In this document: piece by piece, positions 17,460-26,721 of the stretch
How positions within the stretch are numbered: the stretch's first letter is position 1
Layout of the letters: every line of letters starts with the position of its first letter
Assembly: GCF_021462265.1 (NCBI RefSeq)
Contig: NZ_JAJONF010000010.1
Span: forward strand, 124,001 to 188,000
Reading direction: 5' to 3'
From: Streptomyces shenzhenensis
GTDB lineage: Bacteria > Actinomycetota > Actinomycetes > Streptomycetales > Streptomycetaceae
DNA: 64,000 nt
Position numbers and translations under genes: made by a program
The notes under the pieces: generated by a model
Told to the model about the DNA's origin: nothing
Seen by the model: only the letters and a program-made list of their open reading frames with translations
Database searches by the model: none

Positions 17460-18013
17460 GCCGCACCGCCCCGGGCGCCCCGGGTCAGCTCCTGGGTGTC
17501 CCAGCGCAGCTCCAGCGCGGCACGGTCCCTGCGCAGCCGCGCGTGCCGGGCGTAGGCCCAGGTGAGCAGGAACGTGGTGAGGAACTGCCCGAGCCCCGCG
17601 ACCATCGCCACGTTCACCGCTCCGGCGACGGGCCGCGCCATCAGGCCCGGCGCCGTCGTGGCGGTCACCACATATCCCACGTACCAGGTGAGGAAGACGG
17701 CTACCCCCGGCACCACGAATCTCCGGTACCGGCGGCGCACCTCCTGGAAGGCCGCGCTGCGCTGTACCTCCAGATACACGTCACGGGTGCGAACAGCCGC
17801 CCCCTCCCACTCGGTTCGCGCGCCCGGTACGGCGGGAGCCGGCCCCCCGGTGCCGTCCGGTTCACCCCAGCCCGAGGCCAGCGCGTCGTACCAGGGGTCC
17901 TCGTACCTGACTTCTCCGGAGGCCGCGCCGTACTCGCCCTGGTCCTCGTACCGCCCGGCCGAACTCTCGGTGCCGTCCCCGCCATCGCGATGACGTCCGT
18001 TGCTTGACTGCAT
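17456..18013 (-). CDS. DUF485 membrane protein (YjcH-like)
   Basis: About 185 residues. A long hydrophilic, acidic and Gly/Ser-rich N-terminus (about 85 residues) precedes the DUF485 domain. That domain starts near YLEVQRSAAFQEVRRRYRRF and has two membrane helices, with GQFLTTFLLTWAYARHA in the second. DUF485 proteins accompany acetate symporters and may assist them; the symporter gene follows with a 4-base overlap. The ATG at 18013 is chosen over one 27 bases upstream. The N-terminal extension is longer than in enterobacterial YjcH (about 100 residues in total). Confidence 0.88.
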   Translation of the reverse strand: MQSSNGRHRDGGDGTESSAGRYEDQGEYGAASGEVRYEDPWYDALASGWGEPDGTGGPAPAVPGARTEWEGAAVRTRDVYLEVQRSAAFQEVRRRYRRFVVPGVAVFLTWYVGYVVTATTAPGLMARPVAGAVNVAMVAGLGQFLTTFLLTWAYARHARLRRDRAALELRWDTQELTRGARGGAA

Positions 18014-18082
18014 GCCCAAGGATGGACAGATCGGGAACATCCCCGACTCTTCTTCCCCTGGCTCTTCACCCCATCAGGTGAC

Positions 18083-18760
18083 TCAATCCGCTGGTAGCCG
18101 CACCAGTCCCTTCCCGTACGCGTAACGCACCGCCTGGGCCCGGTCCTTGAGTCCCGTCTTGGCGAACAGGTTGTTGATGTGCGTCTTCACGGTCGCGGTG
18201 GAGACGTGCAGTCTCCGGGCGATTTCCTGGTTGCTGAACCCCTCGGCGATCAGCACCAGGACCTCGGTCTCGCGCGCGGTGAGCCCGTCCGGCGCCTCCG
18301 GGGCCGCGGGCGCCGGTTCGGGCTGCGACAGCCGCTCCAGCAGCCTCCGCTGGATGCTCGGCGACAGGCCCGCGTCTCCCGAGAGCACGCTCTCCACGGC
18401 TCTCACGATCTCGTCGCCGCCGGCGTCCTTGGTCAGATAGCCACGGGCACCGGCCCGCAGCGCCGGGAACAGCGACTCGTCGTCCGCGAACGTGGTCAGC
18501 ACCACGACCTGGGTCCCGGGGTACTCCGACCGGATCCGCCGGGTCGCCTCCACCCCGTCGCAGCGCGGCATTCTCAGGTCCATCAGCACCACGTCCGGGG
18601 CCAGTTCGGCGACCAGCCGGACCGCCTCCTCCCCGTCCCCGGCCGCTCCGACGACCTCCACGCCGGGCAGCAGCCCGAGGAGCATCACAATGCCCTCCCT
18701 GACCACTGTCTGGTCGTCGGCGACCACGACCCGCGCGGGCTTCTTCTCCCCCTCTGTCAT
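18083..18760 (-). CDS. NarL/FixJ-type response regulator
   Basis: About 225 residues. Receiver: VVVADDQ, phosphoacceptor Asp in VVLMDLRMPRCDG, Lys in YLTKDAGG. LuxR-type HTH at the end: LTAREVEVLVLIAEG-like segment (here LTARETEVLVLIAEGFSN), then IARRLHVSTATVKTHINNLFAKTGLKDRAQAV in pieces. It overlaps the kinase gene stop by ATGA and is the last gene of a three-gene operon. Target genes and stimulus are unknown. Confidence 0.93.
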   Translation of the reverse strand: MTEGEKKPARVVVADDQTVVREGIVMLLGLLPGVEVVGAAGDGEEAVRLVAELAPDVVLMDLRMPRCDGVEATRRIRSEYPGTQVVVLTTFADDESLFPALRAGARGYLTKDAGGDEIVRAVESVLSGDAGLSPSIQRRLLERLSQPEPAPAAPEAPDGLTARETEVLVLIAEGFSNQEIARRLHVSTATVKTHINNLFAKTGLKDRAQAVRYAYGKGLVRLPAD

Positions 18761-19908
18761 ACGGGCACCCTCAACCTCACCTCGAACCCCTCGTCATCCC
18801 GCCCTGCCTGCAGCGACCCGCCGAGCAGCTCGGCCCGCTCCCGCATACCCAGCAGACCGTACCCGTTGCCGGCGCCGGTGAGTTCGCCAGGACGACCGCC
18901 CGAGTCCCTCACCTTCAGCATCACTTCGTGATCGCTGTAGTCAAGCCGTACCTGGACCTTGGCGCCGTGGGCGTGTTTGCGGACGTTCGTCAACGCCTCC
19001 TGGGCGACGCGTCGTACGGTCTGCGACGCCTCGGCGGACAGGGCGCGGCGTGCACCTGTGACTGTGACCTCGGCGCCGTCGGTCGAACCGACGAGTGCGG
19101 TCAGGAAGTCCTCCAGCGGGGTGAGCTCGCCGCGCAGGGCGGACAGGGCCTGGCGGGTCTCGGCGAGCCCGTCGCGGGCCATTCCGCGGGCGGCCACCAC
19201 CCGTTCGAGGATCTGCTCCCGGTCGGCTCCACGCTCGATCAGCAGCCGCGCGGCCTCCAGGTGCACCATCTGGGCGGAGAGACTGTGGGCCAGCACGTCA
19301 TGGATCTCCCTGGCGATCCTGGCCCGCTCGGCCAGCGCCGCCGACTCGGCCTCGGCCGCTCTCGCGGCGCGCTCCTGGGCGAGCAGCCGCTGTGCGTGGC
19401 CCCGGGCCTCGGAGTCGAGCCTCATGACATAACCGGCGAGAGCCAGGCCGACGACCGTGGCCGCGGTGGTCAGCCATACGTCGTTGTTGAACGCGGAGTA
19501 CGAGGCCAGGGCCACCGAAGCGACGGGCAGGGCGATCGCGACCGGCAGCCGCTCCAGGGCGGTGATTCCGCAACCGCACCAGATCACGAGGGCCGGTCCC
19601 CGGAAGCCGGTGGTCTCCGCCACGACCGCCAGGGCCAGAAGGACAGCGATGAGCAGCAGGGAGGCGAAGAGCCGGTGGGCGTAGGTGGTCCGGAAGAACC
19701 CCCAGGACACCAGGGCGGTCACGACGACCCCCGCCACCGCCCCGACCACGCCCCAGCCGTGGACGTGCGACTGGTTGAAGGCGCTCCACAGCAGCAGGGT
19801 GAGGACAAGCAGTCTCACGCCCCAGGCAAGGGAGCGCCGGGCTCGGGAGATCCCCGCCCGGCTCAGCGCTTCTCGCGAGGGCCAGCGTGTCCAGGCGTTC
19901 TCCGTCAC
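18757..19908 (-). CDS. NarL-type sensor histidine kinase (HisKA_3)
   Basis: About 383 residues. Five or six membrane helices in the first 170 residues form the input. The dimerisation domain has ERARIAREIHDVLAHSLSAQ, with the phosphoacceptor His. A short HATPase domain has RRVAQEALTNVRKHA, DSGGRPGELTGAGNGYGLLGMRER. The periplasmic portion is minimal, so it probably senses something in the membrane or through its partner membrane protein. Overlaps both neighbours by 4 bases. Confidence 0.92.
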   Translation of the reverse strand: MTENAWTRWPSREALSRAGISRARRSLAWGVRLLVLTLLLWSAFNQSHVHGWGVVGAVAGVVVTALVSWGFFRTTYAHRLFASLLLIAVLLALAVVAETTGFRGPALVIWCGCGITALERLPVAIALPVASVALASYSAFNNDVWLTTAATVVGLALAGYVMRLDSEARGHAQRLLAQERAARAAEAESAALAERARIAREIHDVLAHSLSAQMVHLEAARLLIERGADREQILERVVAARGMARDGLAETRQALSALRGELTPLEDFLTALVGSTDGAEVTVTGARRALSAEASQTVRRVAQEALTNVRKHAHGAKVQVRLDYSDHEVMLKVRDSGGRPGELTGAGNGYGLLGMRERAELLGGSLQAGRDDEGFEVRLRVPV

Positions 19909-20438
19909 ACGCCTTCCTTCCTGGTGACCCGGGCCATGCCGTCACCGTACGCCCGGGTGGGGCCGACCGCGGGCGCGGCGGAGGGCAGCGACTGTGCACG
20001 CCAGACGAGGATGCCGGCGCGGACCAGCAGGGTGAGCGCCAGTCCTAGCATGAGGGCCGCGCTGTCCTGATGGACGCCGATGACGGCTCCGACGGCGTAG
20101 AGACCGACACGGACGGCTATGCCGGCGAACCAGACGAGCCCGCTCGCCTTGGTGCTCCGGGTCCACACGACGCCGTCGGCTTCCGTCCACACCCGGGTGG
20201 TCCAGGCCCACGCAGCGCCCATCACGAGTCCCACCAGCATCTCGGCGGCGAGCAGGAGGGCGGACGCGGTGCGGTGGTGGGCGTCGAGTATGCCGGGCTC
20301 GCGCAGCGCGACGACCGCGAGGATCACGGGCGCCAGCCACCAGCGCCGGCCTGTGTTGATCGGGCGGGCGCGGAACTGCCGGACGATCACCACGACGACG
20401 ACGGCCACGATCAGCAACGCGTTGACGAGCCCGGGCAT
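19905..20438 (-). CDS. DUF1453 family membrane protein
   Basis: About 177 residues with four to five membrane helices: residues about 5-20, 33-46, 60-80, 101-122 and 125-143. It resembles DUF1453/CcdC-like proteins of actinobacteria. It starts the operon with a NarL-type kinase and regulator and overlaps the kinase start by 4 bases, so it may be a sensory accessory or a target of the system. The ribosome site GGAGG is about 6 bases upstream of the ATG. Confidence 0.75.
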   Translation of the reverse strand: MPGLVNALLIVAVVVVVIVRQFRARPINTGRRWWLAPVILAVVALREPGILDAHHRTASALLLAAEMLVGLVMGAAWAWTTRVWTEADGVVWTRSTKASGLVWFAGIAVRVGLYAVGAVIGVHQDSAALMLGLALTLLVRAGILVWRAQSLPSAAPAVGPTRAYGDGMARVTRKEGV

Positions 20439-20677
20439 CAGAGCCTCCGTGAGCGGGAAGGGGCGGTGCCGGGAGCGGGAGCTGCCGACGCCTTCGACGC
20501 TACGGAAACGCGCAGGTCAGCAGATCGGAGCGGGGGTGGATCACGGGTGGATTCCAGCAAGCGGGATCTCTCCACCCCGGGGTGGAGACCCACCCGCGGG
20601 ACGGCGCGGACCACCGCCGGGCGACGAGCCGACAGGGCGCGGACGAGTCGGCAGCGGGCGAACCGAAGGCGGGCATG

Positions 20678-20950
20678 GCATCTCGCAGAACAGGCGCTCG
20701 GCATCCCGTCTGGGCAGCCGCCGGACACCGACCGGCCGAAGTCGACGGGCAGCACCTCTCGAAACGACCGGTCGGTCCCCTGTGACCGCCGGCAGGCATC
20801 TCGCGACACACAACCGCCCCCGAGCCCGGCCGGCATCTCACGGAACGGCCAGTCGGCACCCCTGCGACCACCGCCAGGCACCTCGCAGCCGACCACGAAC
20901 CCGGCCGGCATCTAGCAGAACAGCCAGTCGGCACCCCGCAGGAAGACCAG
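20678..20950. repeat. degenerate composite tandem repeat
   Basis: Variants of GGCATCTCGCAGAACRG recur at 20678, 20795, 20831, 20877 and 20907, with a weaker one at about 20752. Long units (20831, 20907) continue GCCAGTCGGCACCCC, while shorter ones (20795, 20877) run into an ACCCGGCC-like end. Together they give a composite of about 76-81 bases. The whole 20439-21168 gap (730 bases, between parE and the DUF1453 operon) shows no convincing gene. Frames open across it read as repeats without a known domain. Confidence 0.6.
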
Positions 20951-21168
20951 GGGGTATCCCGCGGAAACGATCGATCGGCGGCTGACCGGACGGCCGACGG
21001 GGCCGTGCGCCCGGCGGACCGGCAGGTGGGACCGGGCTGACAGCGCGCACCCTCCGCCGCCCGGCCTTGCACCCGGCCCTGTCCTGTCCACCAGCCGCCA
21101 GCCGCCAGCCCAGCCCGGCCTGGCCTGGCGGCCACCTCCTCGGCCGAGGCCGAGGCCGAGCACTGCGG

Positions 21169-23292
21169 CTACGCGTCGATCCGTGACCGGTCCAGCGTCG
21201 CCGCCGAGCTGGAGATGAACTCCTTGCGGGGGGCCACGTCATTGCCCATCAGAAGATCGAACACCTGTTCTGCCGCGTCGAGGTCGGAGAGGTTGATGCG
21301 GCGCAGGGTGCGGTGGCGCGGGTCCATCGTCGTCTCCGCCAGCTGGTCGGCGTCCATCTCGCCGAGACCCTTGTAGCGCTGGATGGAGTCCTTGTACCGG
21401 ATGCCCTTGCTCTGGAACTCCATCAGCTTGTCGCGCAGCTCGCGGTCCGAGTACGTGTACACGTACTTGTCCTGGCCCTTCTTGGGCTGGACGATCTCGA
21501 TCCGGTGCAGCGGCGGGACCGCGGCGAAGACCCGGCCGGCCTCGACCATGGGCCGCATGTACCGCTGGAACAGCGTCAGCAACAGGCAGCGGATGTGGGA
21601 TCCGTCGACGTCGGCGTCGGTCATCATGATGATCTTGCCGTAGCGGGCGGCGTCGATGTCGAAGGTGCGGCCGGAGCCCGCCCCTATGACCTGGATGATC
21701 GCCCCGCACTCGGCGTTCTTCAGCATGTCCGTCACCGAGGACCGCTGGACGTTGAGGATCTTGCCGCGGATCGGCAGCAGCGCCTGGAACTCGGAGTTCC
21801 GGGCGAGTTTCGCGGTACCGAGCGCGGAGTCGCCCTCGACGATGAACAGCTCGCTGCGCTCGACGTCGTCGCTGCGGCAGTCGGCGAGCTTGGCGGGCAG
21901 GGACGAGGACTCCAGGGCCGTCTTGCGGCGCTGCGCGTCCTTGTGCTGACGGGCCGCGATGCGGGTCCGCGCGGCGGCGACCACCTTCTCCAGGACCACG
22001 CGGGCCTGGGCGGCGGCGTCGCGCTTGGTGGAGGTGAGGAAGGCCTTCAGTTCCTTGGAGACCACGTTGTTCACGATCCGGCGCGCCGCCGAGGTACCGA
22101 GGACCTCCTTGGTCTGGCCCTCGAACTGCGGCTCGGCGAGCCGGACGGTGACGACCGCGGTGAGGCCCTCCAGGGCGTCGTCCTTGACGATGTCGTCCTC
22201 GGCGACGCGCAGCAGCTTCTTGGTGCGCAGCGCCTCGTTGAGAGTCTCGCGGATGGCCTGCTCGAAGCCGGCCACATGGGTGCCGCCCTTGGGCGTGGCG
22301 ATGATGTTGACGAAGGACCTGATGTTCTGGTCGTAACCGGTGCCCCAGCGCAGCGCCACGTCGACGCCGAGTTCGCGGGTGACCTCGGTGGGGGTCATCT
22401 GGCCGTGTTCGTCGAGGACCGGGACGGTCTCCTTGAAGGTGCCCTGCCCGGAGAAGCGGAGGACGTCGCAGACCGGCTTGTCGGTGGCCAGGTACTCGCA
22501 GAACTCGCTGATGCCGCCGTCGAAGCGGAACGACTCCTCGCCCTTGCTGCCGCCCTCGCCGAGGCCGTACTCGTCACGGACGACGATGGTCAGGCCGGGC
22601 ACCAGGAACGCGGTCTGGCGGGCACGCTGATGGAGCGTGTCCAGGGAGAGCTTGGCGTCCTTGAGGAAGATCTGCCGGTCGGCCCAGTAGCGCACGCGCG
22701 TGCCGCTGCGGGTCTTGGGCACCCTCTTCGTCTTGCGCAGCCCGCTCGCGGCCTCGAACTTGCCGTCCGGGCCGGCACCGGTGAAGGCCCCCGGCACGCC
22801 ACGGCGGAAGCTGATGGCGTGCACATGGCCCCCACGGTCGACCTCGACGTCGAGACGCGCGGAGAGGGCGTTGACCACGGAGGCACCGACGCCGTGCAGA
22901 CCGCCGGAGGCCGCGTACGAGCCACCGCCGAACTTGCCGCCGGCGTGCAGCTTGGTCATGACGACCTCGACGCCCGACAGGCCGGTCTTGGGCTCGATGT
23001 CCACGGGGATGCCGCGGCCGTTGTCCCGGACCTCGACGGAGCCGTCGTCGTGAAGGACGACGTCGATGTGATCGCAGTAGCCGCCGAGGGCCTCGTCCAC
23101 CGCGTTGTCGATGATCTCCCACAGGCAGTGCATCAGGCCCCGGCTGTCGGTCGAGCCGATGTACATGCCAGGGCGCTTGCGCACGGCTTCGAGCCCCTCA
23201 AGGACGAGCAGGTGCCGCGCGGTGTAGTTGGAGCCGTCCCGGTCTGCTCCTGCCAGCAGCGCAGTGGACGGCACGGACGTATCGGCGGTCAC
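21169..23292 (-). CDS. parE: DNA topoisomerase IV/gyrase-type subunit B (ParE)
   Basis: About 707 residues, the ATPase subunit of a type IIA topoisomerase that with ParC decatenates chromosomes. GHKL motifs: EIIDNAVDEAL, DNGRGIPVD, GGLHGVGASVVNAL. TOPRIM: FIVEGDSALG, then MTDADVDGSHIRCLLLTLF, and the C-terminal QRYKGLGEMDADQLAETTMDP. At 707 residues without the GyrB insert it fits ParE, which in streptomycetes lies near hrdB. The start ATG at 23292 is followed by a short variable leader before the conserved ARHLLVLEGLEAVRKRPGMY. A true gyrB lies near oriC in these genomes, so ParE is the preferred name. Confidence 0.93.
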   Translation of the reverse strand: MTADTSVPSTALLAGADRDGSNYTARHLLVLEGLEAVRKRPGMYIGSTDSRGLMHCLWEIIDNAVDEALGGYCDHIDVVLHDDGSVEVRDNGRGIPVDIEPKTGLSGVEVVMTKLHAGGKFGGGSYAASGGLHGVGASVVNALSARLDVEVDRGGHVHAISFRRGVPGAFTGAGPDGKFEAASGLRKTKRVPKTRSGTRVRYWADRQIFLKDAKLSLDTLHQRARQTAFLVPGLTIVVRDEYGLGEGGSKGEESFRFDGGISEFCEYLATDKPVCDVLRFSGQGTFKETVPVLDEHGQMTPTEVTRELGVDVALRWGTGYDQNIRSFVNIIATPKGGTHVAGFEQAIRETLNEALRTKKLLRVAEDDIVKDDALEGLTAVVTVRLAEPQFEGQTKEVLGTSAARRIVNNVVSKELKAFLTSTKRDAAAQARVVLEKVVAAARTRIAARQHKDAQRRKTALESSSLPAKLADCRSDDVERSELFIVEGDSALGTAKLARNSEFQALLPIRGKILNVQRSSVTDMLKNAECGAIIQVIGAGSGRTFDIDAARYGKIIMMTDADVDGSHIRCLLLTLFQRYMRPMVEAGRVFAAVPPLHRIEIVQPKKGQDKYVYTYSDRELRDKLMEFQSKGIRYKDSIQRYKGLGEMDADQLAETTMDPRHRTLRRINLSDLDAAEQVFDLLMGNDVAPRKEFISSSAATLDRSRIDA

Positions 23293-23732
23293 GCGGTTCG
23301 CTCCTCGCTGAATTTCAATGAGGCCCCTTTTGGGTAAGGGCCGGCTTCGGTCGCCGCTCAGAGGGTACCGAGGCCTGGTAGAGCCGTTGTAACGCCACCC
23401 TCGTCATGAACTCACACTAGTCCAACGTCGTATGCGTGTTCGATCCCTCGATGGAGTGAAGTACATATCACGTTCCCTTCGAGGCATGAACCATTTAGGC
23501 TCCGGGCACGTCCTCACAAACAACCGGCAACCCCGCCGGGAGGATGAGACCGATGAACCGCGCGAACCCGTAAGCACCTAAGAAGACGCAATACGGCACA
23601 TTCGCCGCCAACCGGCAGCAGACGGCCACCTCGAAAGATTTTTTTCGAGGAGAAGCCCCGAGCGGGAACGTTTTCGGGCTGGTTGGATGTTGACCCTGGT
23701 ACGACAGCTCGTCGAGCTAGAGAAGAGGCGAC
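23293..23732. other. divergent promoter region parE / small zinc-ribbon gene
   Basis: 440 bases. Contains a hairpin GGCCCCTT-TTGGGT-AAGGGCC at about 23323-23342 in the parE leader. A perfect 8-base stem-loop CCTCGAAA-GATTT-TTTCGAGG lies at 23630-23650, about 80 bases before the small gene. No gene seen. Promoter hexamers cannot be fixed by eye. Confidence 0.5.
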
Positions 23733-23963
23733 GTGACTACTGTTCTGACCCCCGCGAGCCACCTGACGGCCGCCGATCGCTGCGACCGCTGCGGCGCCCA
23801 GGCTTACCTGCGCGTCGTGCTGCTCAGCGGCGGAGAACTGCTCTTCTGCGCCCATCACGGTCGCAAGTTCGAGCCGGAACTCAAGAAGATCGCCGCTGAG
23901 ATACAGGACGAGACGGAGCGGCTGACCCCCGCTTCGGCCACCGCTTCCGAAGATGAGCGCTGA
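23733..23963 (+). CDS. small zinc-ribbon-like protein (DUF7455-like)
   Basis: 76 residues, GTG start at 23733 preceded by AGAGAAGAGG. Contains CDRCGAQAY and, after about 20 residues, FCAHHGRKF, a Cys/Cys/Cys/His pattern that probably binds zinc. The tail is acidic with a helical segment. Small proteins of this kind are widespread in actinobacteria next to hrdB; the function is unknown. It is followed by a strong hairpin terminator. Confidence 0.85.
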   Translation: MTTVLTPASHLTAADRCDRCGAQAYLRVVLLSGGELLFCAHHGRKFEPELKKIAAEIQDETERLTPASATASEDER

Positions 23964-24007
23964 CCTCTCGCATCCACGACGAGCCAACTCCGGCACAGGC
24001 CGGTGAA

Positions 24008-24039
24008 GGGCGGCCACTCCCCTGTGGGAGCGGCCGCCC
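24008..24039. terminator. hairpin between convergent genes
   Basis: Stem GGGCGGCCACTCCC / GGGAGCGGCCGCCC with loop CTGT; 13 of 14 pairs Watson-Crick and one G-T. Serves the small zinc-ribbon gene and probably the protease gene from the other side. Confidence 0.85.
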
Positions 24040-24060
24040 TCGTCATGTCCGCCGAGGCCC

Positions 24061-24927
24061 TCAGGAGGGCTTGTGAGGCCCGCGTGAGCCGCTGAGGGCA
24101 CCGCCGGGGCCGAGCGCCCGTACGGCCTCCGAGACGCGCGTGTAGACGCCAGGGCTCCCCGGCCGGCCACAGCCGCTCCCCCACGACACGAGTCCGATCA
24201 GCTTCCCGTCGGCGACCAGCGGCCCTCCGCTGTCGCCCTGGCAGGCGTCCGGGCCACCGCTGGTCTCGCCCGCGCACACCATCGAGTCCGCCCGGTAGGC
24301 ACCGTCGGCGCCGCCCGGATAGGCCCGCTCGCAGGTCTCGTCGGGCAGCACATGGAGCCGTGCCGCGTGCAGCCGGCGCGAGTAGTCGCCGCCGCCCGTG
24401 ATGTCCCCCCACCCCGAGACCAGGGCGCTGGTGCCGGGCGCATAGGCGGTGTCCCCCTCGGGAGCCATCGTGATGACCGCGTCGCCGGGCAGGGGCTCGG
24501 CAAGGGTGAGGACGGCGAAGTCACCGGTGTTGGCGTCGGGGTCGTAGGCCGGATTGACCCGGGCGGCGGTCACCGGGATCTCCTGGCCCCGCCCCGCGAG
24601 CAGATCCGTACGGCCAGCGATGACCTTGAGGTCGCGGACCGGGTCGGACTGTGACCCGATGACCTCGTCGGCCAGGCAGTGGGCGGCGGTCAGCACCGCG
24701 GTCCGGGCGATCGCCACTCCGCCGCAGAACTGACCGGCCCGGGTACCCCCGAACCGGTCACGGCTGGACAGTGCGACCGTCCACGGGGCCTGGGAGACGT
24801 CGACGGGGAAGCCGCCGACCACGACGCTGTCGGCGACGGCGGGAGGCGTGGTGGCCAGCGGTATGGCGGTGGCCACGGCCGTCAGGATCAGCGGCCGGAT
24901 CAGGGCCGGGGCAACAGAACGGCACAT
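24061..24927 (-). CDS. secreted trypsin-like serine protease (S1 family)
   Basis: About 288 residues. Signal peptide of about 32 residues ending near PPAVADS, then the mature-type start VVGGFPVDVSQAPW. Catalytic triad visible: His in LTAAHCLAD, Asp in NTGDFAVLTL, Ser in CQGDSGGPLV. The Asp of GPDACQGDSGG is placed at the bottom of the S1 pocket, as in trypsin, so cleavage after Lys/Arg is likely. Exported and extracellular. The ATG at 24927 has GAGGAG 7 bases upstream. Confidence 0.92.
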   Translation of the reverse strand: MCRSVAPALIRPLILTAVATAIPLATTPPAVADSVVVGGFPVDVSQAPWTVALSSRDRFGGTRAGQFCGGVAIARTAVLTAAHCLADEVIGSQSDPVRDLKVIAGRTDLLAGRGQEIPVTAARVNPAYDPDANTGDFAVLTLAEPLPGDAVITMAPEGDTAYAPGTSALVSGWGDITGGGDYSRRLHAARLHVLPDETCERAYPGGADGAYRADSMVCAGETSGGPDACQGDSGGPLVADGKLIGLVSWGSGCGRPGSPGVYTRVSEAVRALGPGGALSGSRGPHKPS

Positions 24928-24995
24928 GCACGCTCCTCACTCTGGGTGGGACTGGGACACCCAGAGTCGTCCAGCGCATAGCCGCCCGCAGCACG

Positions 24996-25029
24996 AAGGC
25001 CCGGCCTCCGCGAGGGGGCCGGGCCTTCG
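24996..25029. terminator. hrdB terminator hairpin
   Basis: Stem GAAGGCCCGGCCTCC / GGGGGCCGGGCCTTC with GCGA loop, 14 of 15 paired, 18 bases beyond the hrdB stop on its strand. Confidence 0.88.
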
Positions 25030-25047
25030 ACGCCGTAAGAGGGCGAC

Positions 25048-26604
25048 CTAGTCGAGGTAGTCGCGCAGCACCTGGGAACGCGACGGGTGGCGCAGCTTGG
25101 ACATGGTCTTGGACTCGATCTGGCGGATGCGCTCACGCGTGACGCCGTAGACCTTGCCGATCTCGTCGAGGGTCTTCGGCTGACCGTCGGTGAGACCGAA
25201 CCGCATGGAGACGACGCCGGCCTCGCGCTCGGACAGAGTGTCCAGCACCGAGTGCAGCTGCTCCTGGAGGAGCGTGAAGCTGACGGCGTCGGCAGGAACG
25301 ACGGCCTCGGAGTCCTCGATGAGGTCACCGAACTCGCTGTCGCCGTCCTCGCCCAGCGGGGTGTGCAGGGAGATGGGCTCACGGCCGTACTTCTGGACCT
25401 CGATGACCTTCTCCGGGGTCATGTCGAGTTCCTTGGCCAGCTCCTCCGGGGTGGGCTCGCGGCCCAGGTCCTGGAGCATCTGGCGCTGCACGCGCGCGAG
25501 CTTGTTGATGACCTCGACCATGTGCACCGGGATACGGATGGTGCGGGCCTGGTCGGCCATGGCGCGGGTGATCGCCTGACGGATCCACCAGGTGGCGTAC
25601 GTGGAGAACTTGTAGCCCTTGGTGTAGTCGAACTTCTCGACCGCGCGGATCAGACCGAGGTTGCCCTCCTGGATGAGGTCCAGGAAGAGCATGCCGCGGC
25701 CGGTGTAGCGCTTGGCGAGGGAGACCACCAGGCGGAGGTTGGCCTCCAGAAGGTGGTTCTTGGCGCGGCGGCCGTCCTCGGCGATGATCTCCAGCTCGCG
25801 CTTGAGCTTGGGGGCCAGCTTGTCGGCGTTGGCCAGCTTGTCCTCGGCGAACAGACCGGCCTCGATGCGCTTGGCGAGCTCGACCTCCTGCTCGGCGTTG
25901 AGCAGGGGGACCTTGCCGATCTGCTTGAGGTAGTCCTTGACCGGGTCGGCGGTGGCACCGGCCGCGGCGACCTGCTGCGCCGGCGCGTCGTCCTCGTCCT
26001 CGTCGGACAGGACGAAGCCTGCGCTCTCGGCGCCCTCGGGCTCCTCTGCGCCTGCCTTCGCCTCCTCGATGACCTCGTCCTCGAGGATCTCGGCGTCGTC
26101 CTTCTTGGCGGCGGTCTTCTTGGCCACCGTCTTCTTGGCGGCGGCGGTCGCGGTCTTCTTCGCGGCCACCTTCTTGGCGGTGGGGGCGGCCTTCTTGGCG
26201 GCGGCCTTCTTCATCGGCGCCGCCTCCTCGGCCGGATCGTCGGCGACGGCGGCGGGCGCCACGGCCGGGGCCGCCGTGGCGGTGGCCTTCCTGGTGGTCA
26301 CCGTCTTCGCCGCGACCGTCTTGGTGGCGGTGCGCTTGGCCGGACTCTTCGCTGCGACGCTCTTACGGGTGCGCTTGGGCTCCGCGGCACTGACCATCAG
26401 CGTCACACCCTCTTCCTCAAGGATCTGGTTGAGGCTGCGCAGTACGTTCTTCCACTGAGTGGCCGGAATCTGGTCAGCTTCGAAGGCCCGACGCACATCG
26501 TCGCCGGCGATCTGCCCCTCAGCCTTTCCCCGCTCAATAAGAGCCATGACAGAGACGGACTCGGCGATCTCCGGCGGGAGCGTACGGGATGTGCTGGCCG
26601 ACAC
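25048..26604 (-). CDS. hrdB: principal RNA polymerase sigma factor HrdB
   Basis: About 518 residues. N-terminal region 1.1 (SVSVMALIERGKAEGQ onward) is followed by a Lys/Ala-rich linker (about 75-205) and an acidic stretch. Region 1.2 starts DPVKDYLKQIGKVPLL. Region 2 has LRLVVSLAKRYTGRGM, FLDLIQEGNLGLIRAVEKF and YATWWIRQAI. Region 3 has GREPTPEELAKEL. Region 4.2 is LDEIGKVYGVTRERIRQIE. It directs transcription of housekeeping genes and is essential. The GTG at 26604 follows AGAGG by 6 bases and gives a start MSASTSRTL, so it is preferred to the ATG six bases earlier. Length differs slightly from other HrdB proteins through the linker repeats. Confidence 0.97.
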   Translation of the reverse strand: MSASTSRTLPPEIAESVSVMALIERGKAEGQIAGDDVRRAFEADQIPATQWKNVLRSLNQILEEEGVTLMVSAAEPKRTRKSVAAKSPAKRTATKTVAAKTVTTRKATATAAPAVAPAAVADDPAEEAAPMKKAAAKKAAPTAKKVAAKKTATAAAKKTVAKKTAAKKDDAEILEDEVIEEAKAGAEEPEGAESAGFVLSDEDEDDAPAQQVAAAGATADPVKDYLKQIGKVPLLNAEQEVELAKRIEAGLFAEDKLANADKLAPKLKRELEIIAEDGRRAKNHLLEANLRLVVSLAKRYTGRGMLFLDLIQEGNLGLIRAVEKFDYTKGYKFSTYATWWIRQAITRAMADQARTIRIPVHMVEVINKLARVQRQMLQDLGREPTPEELAKELDMTPEKVIEVQKYGREPISLHTPLGEDGDSEFGDLIEDSEAVVPADAVSFTLLQEQLHSVLDTLSEREAGVVSMRFGLTDGQPKTLDEIGKVYGVTRERIRQIESKTMSKLRHPSRSQVLRDYLD

Positions 26605-26721
26605 GAACAACCTCTCGGAACGTTGGAAAACGGCTTCCGGCCCCGTCCTGGACGGACTGGAGCCGACCGCCGGCTTGGGGATGGGCCGACGGCGCGGGCG
26701 CGGGCCGGGGAGATGGACAGC

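Noticed and set aside
20678..20950. CRISPR array
   Set aside because: Units are imperfect, with related rather than unique spacers, and no cas genes are near.
23664..23692. SigR promoter before the small zinc-ribbon gene
   Set aside because: GGGAAC and GTTG are 19 bases apart, one base longer than the usual 18 and with a changed last -35 base. Too weak to call.
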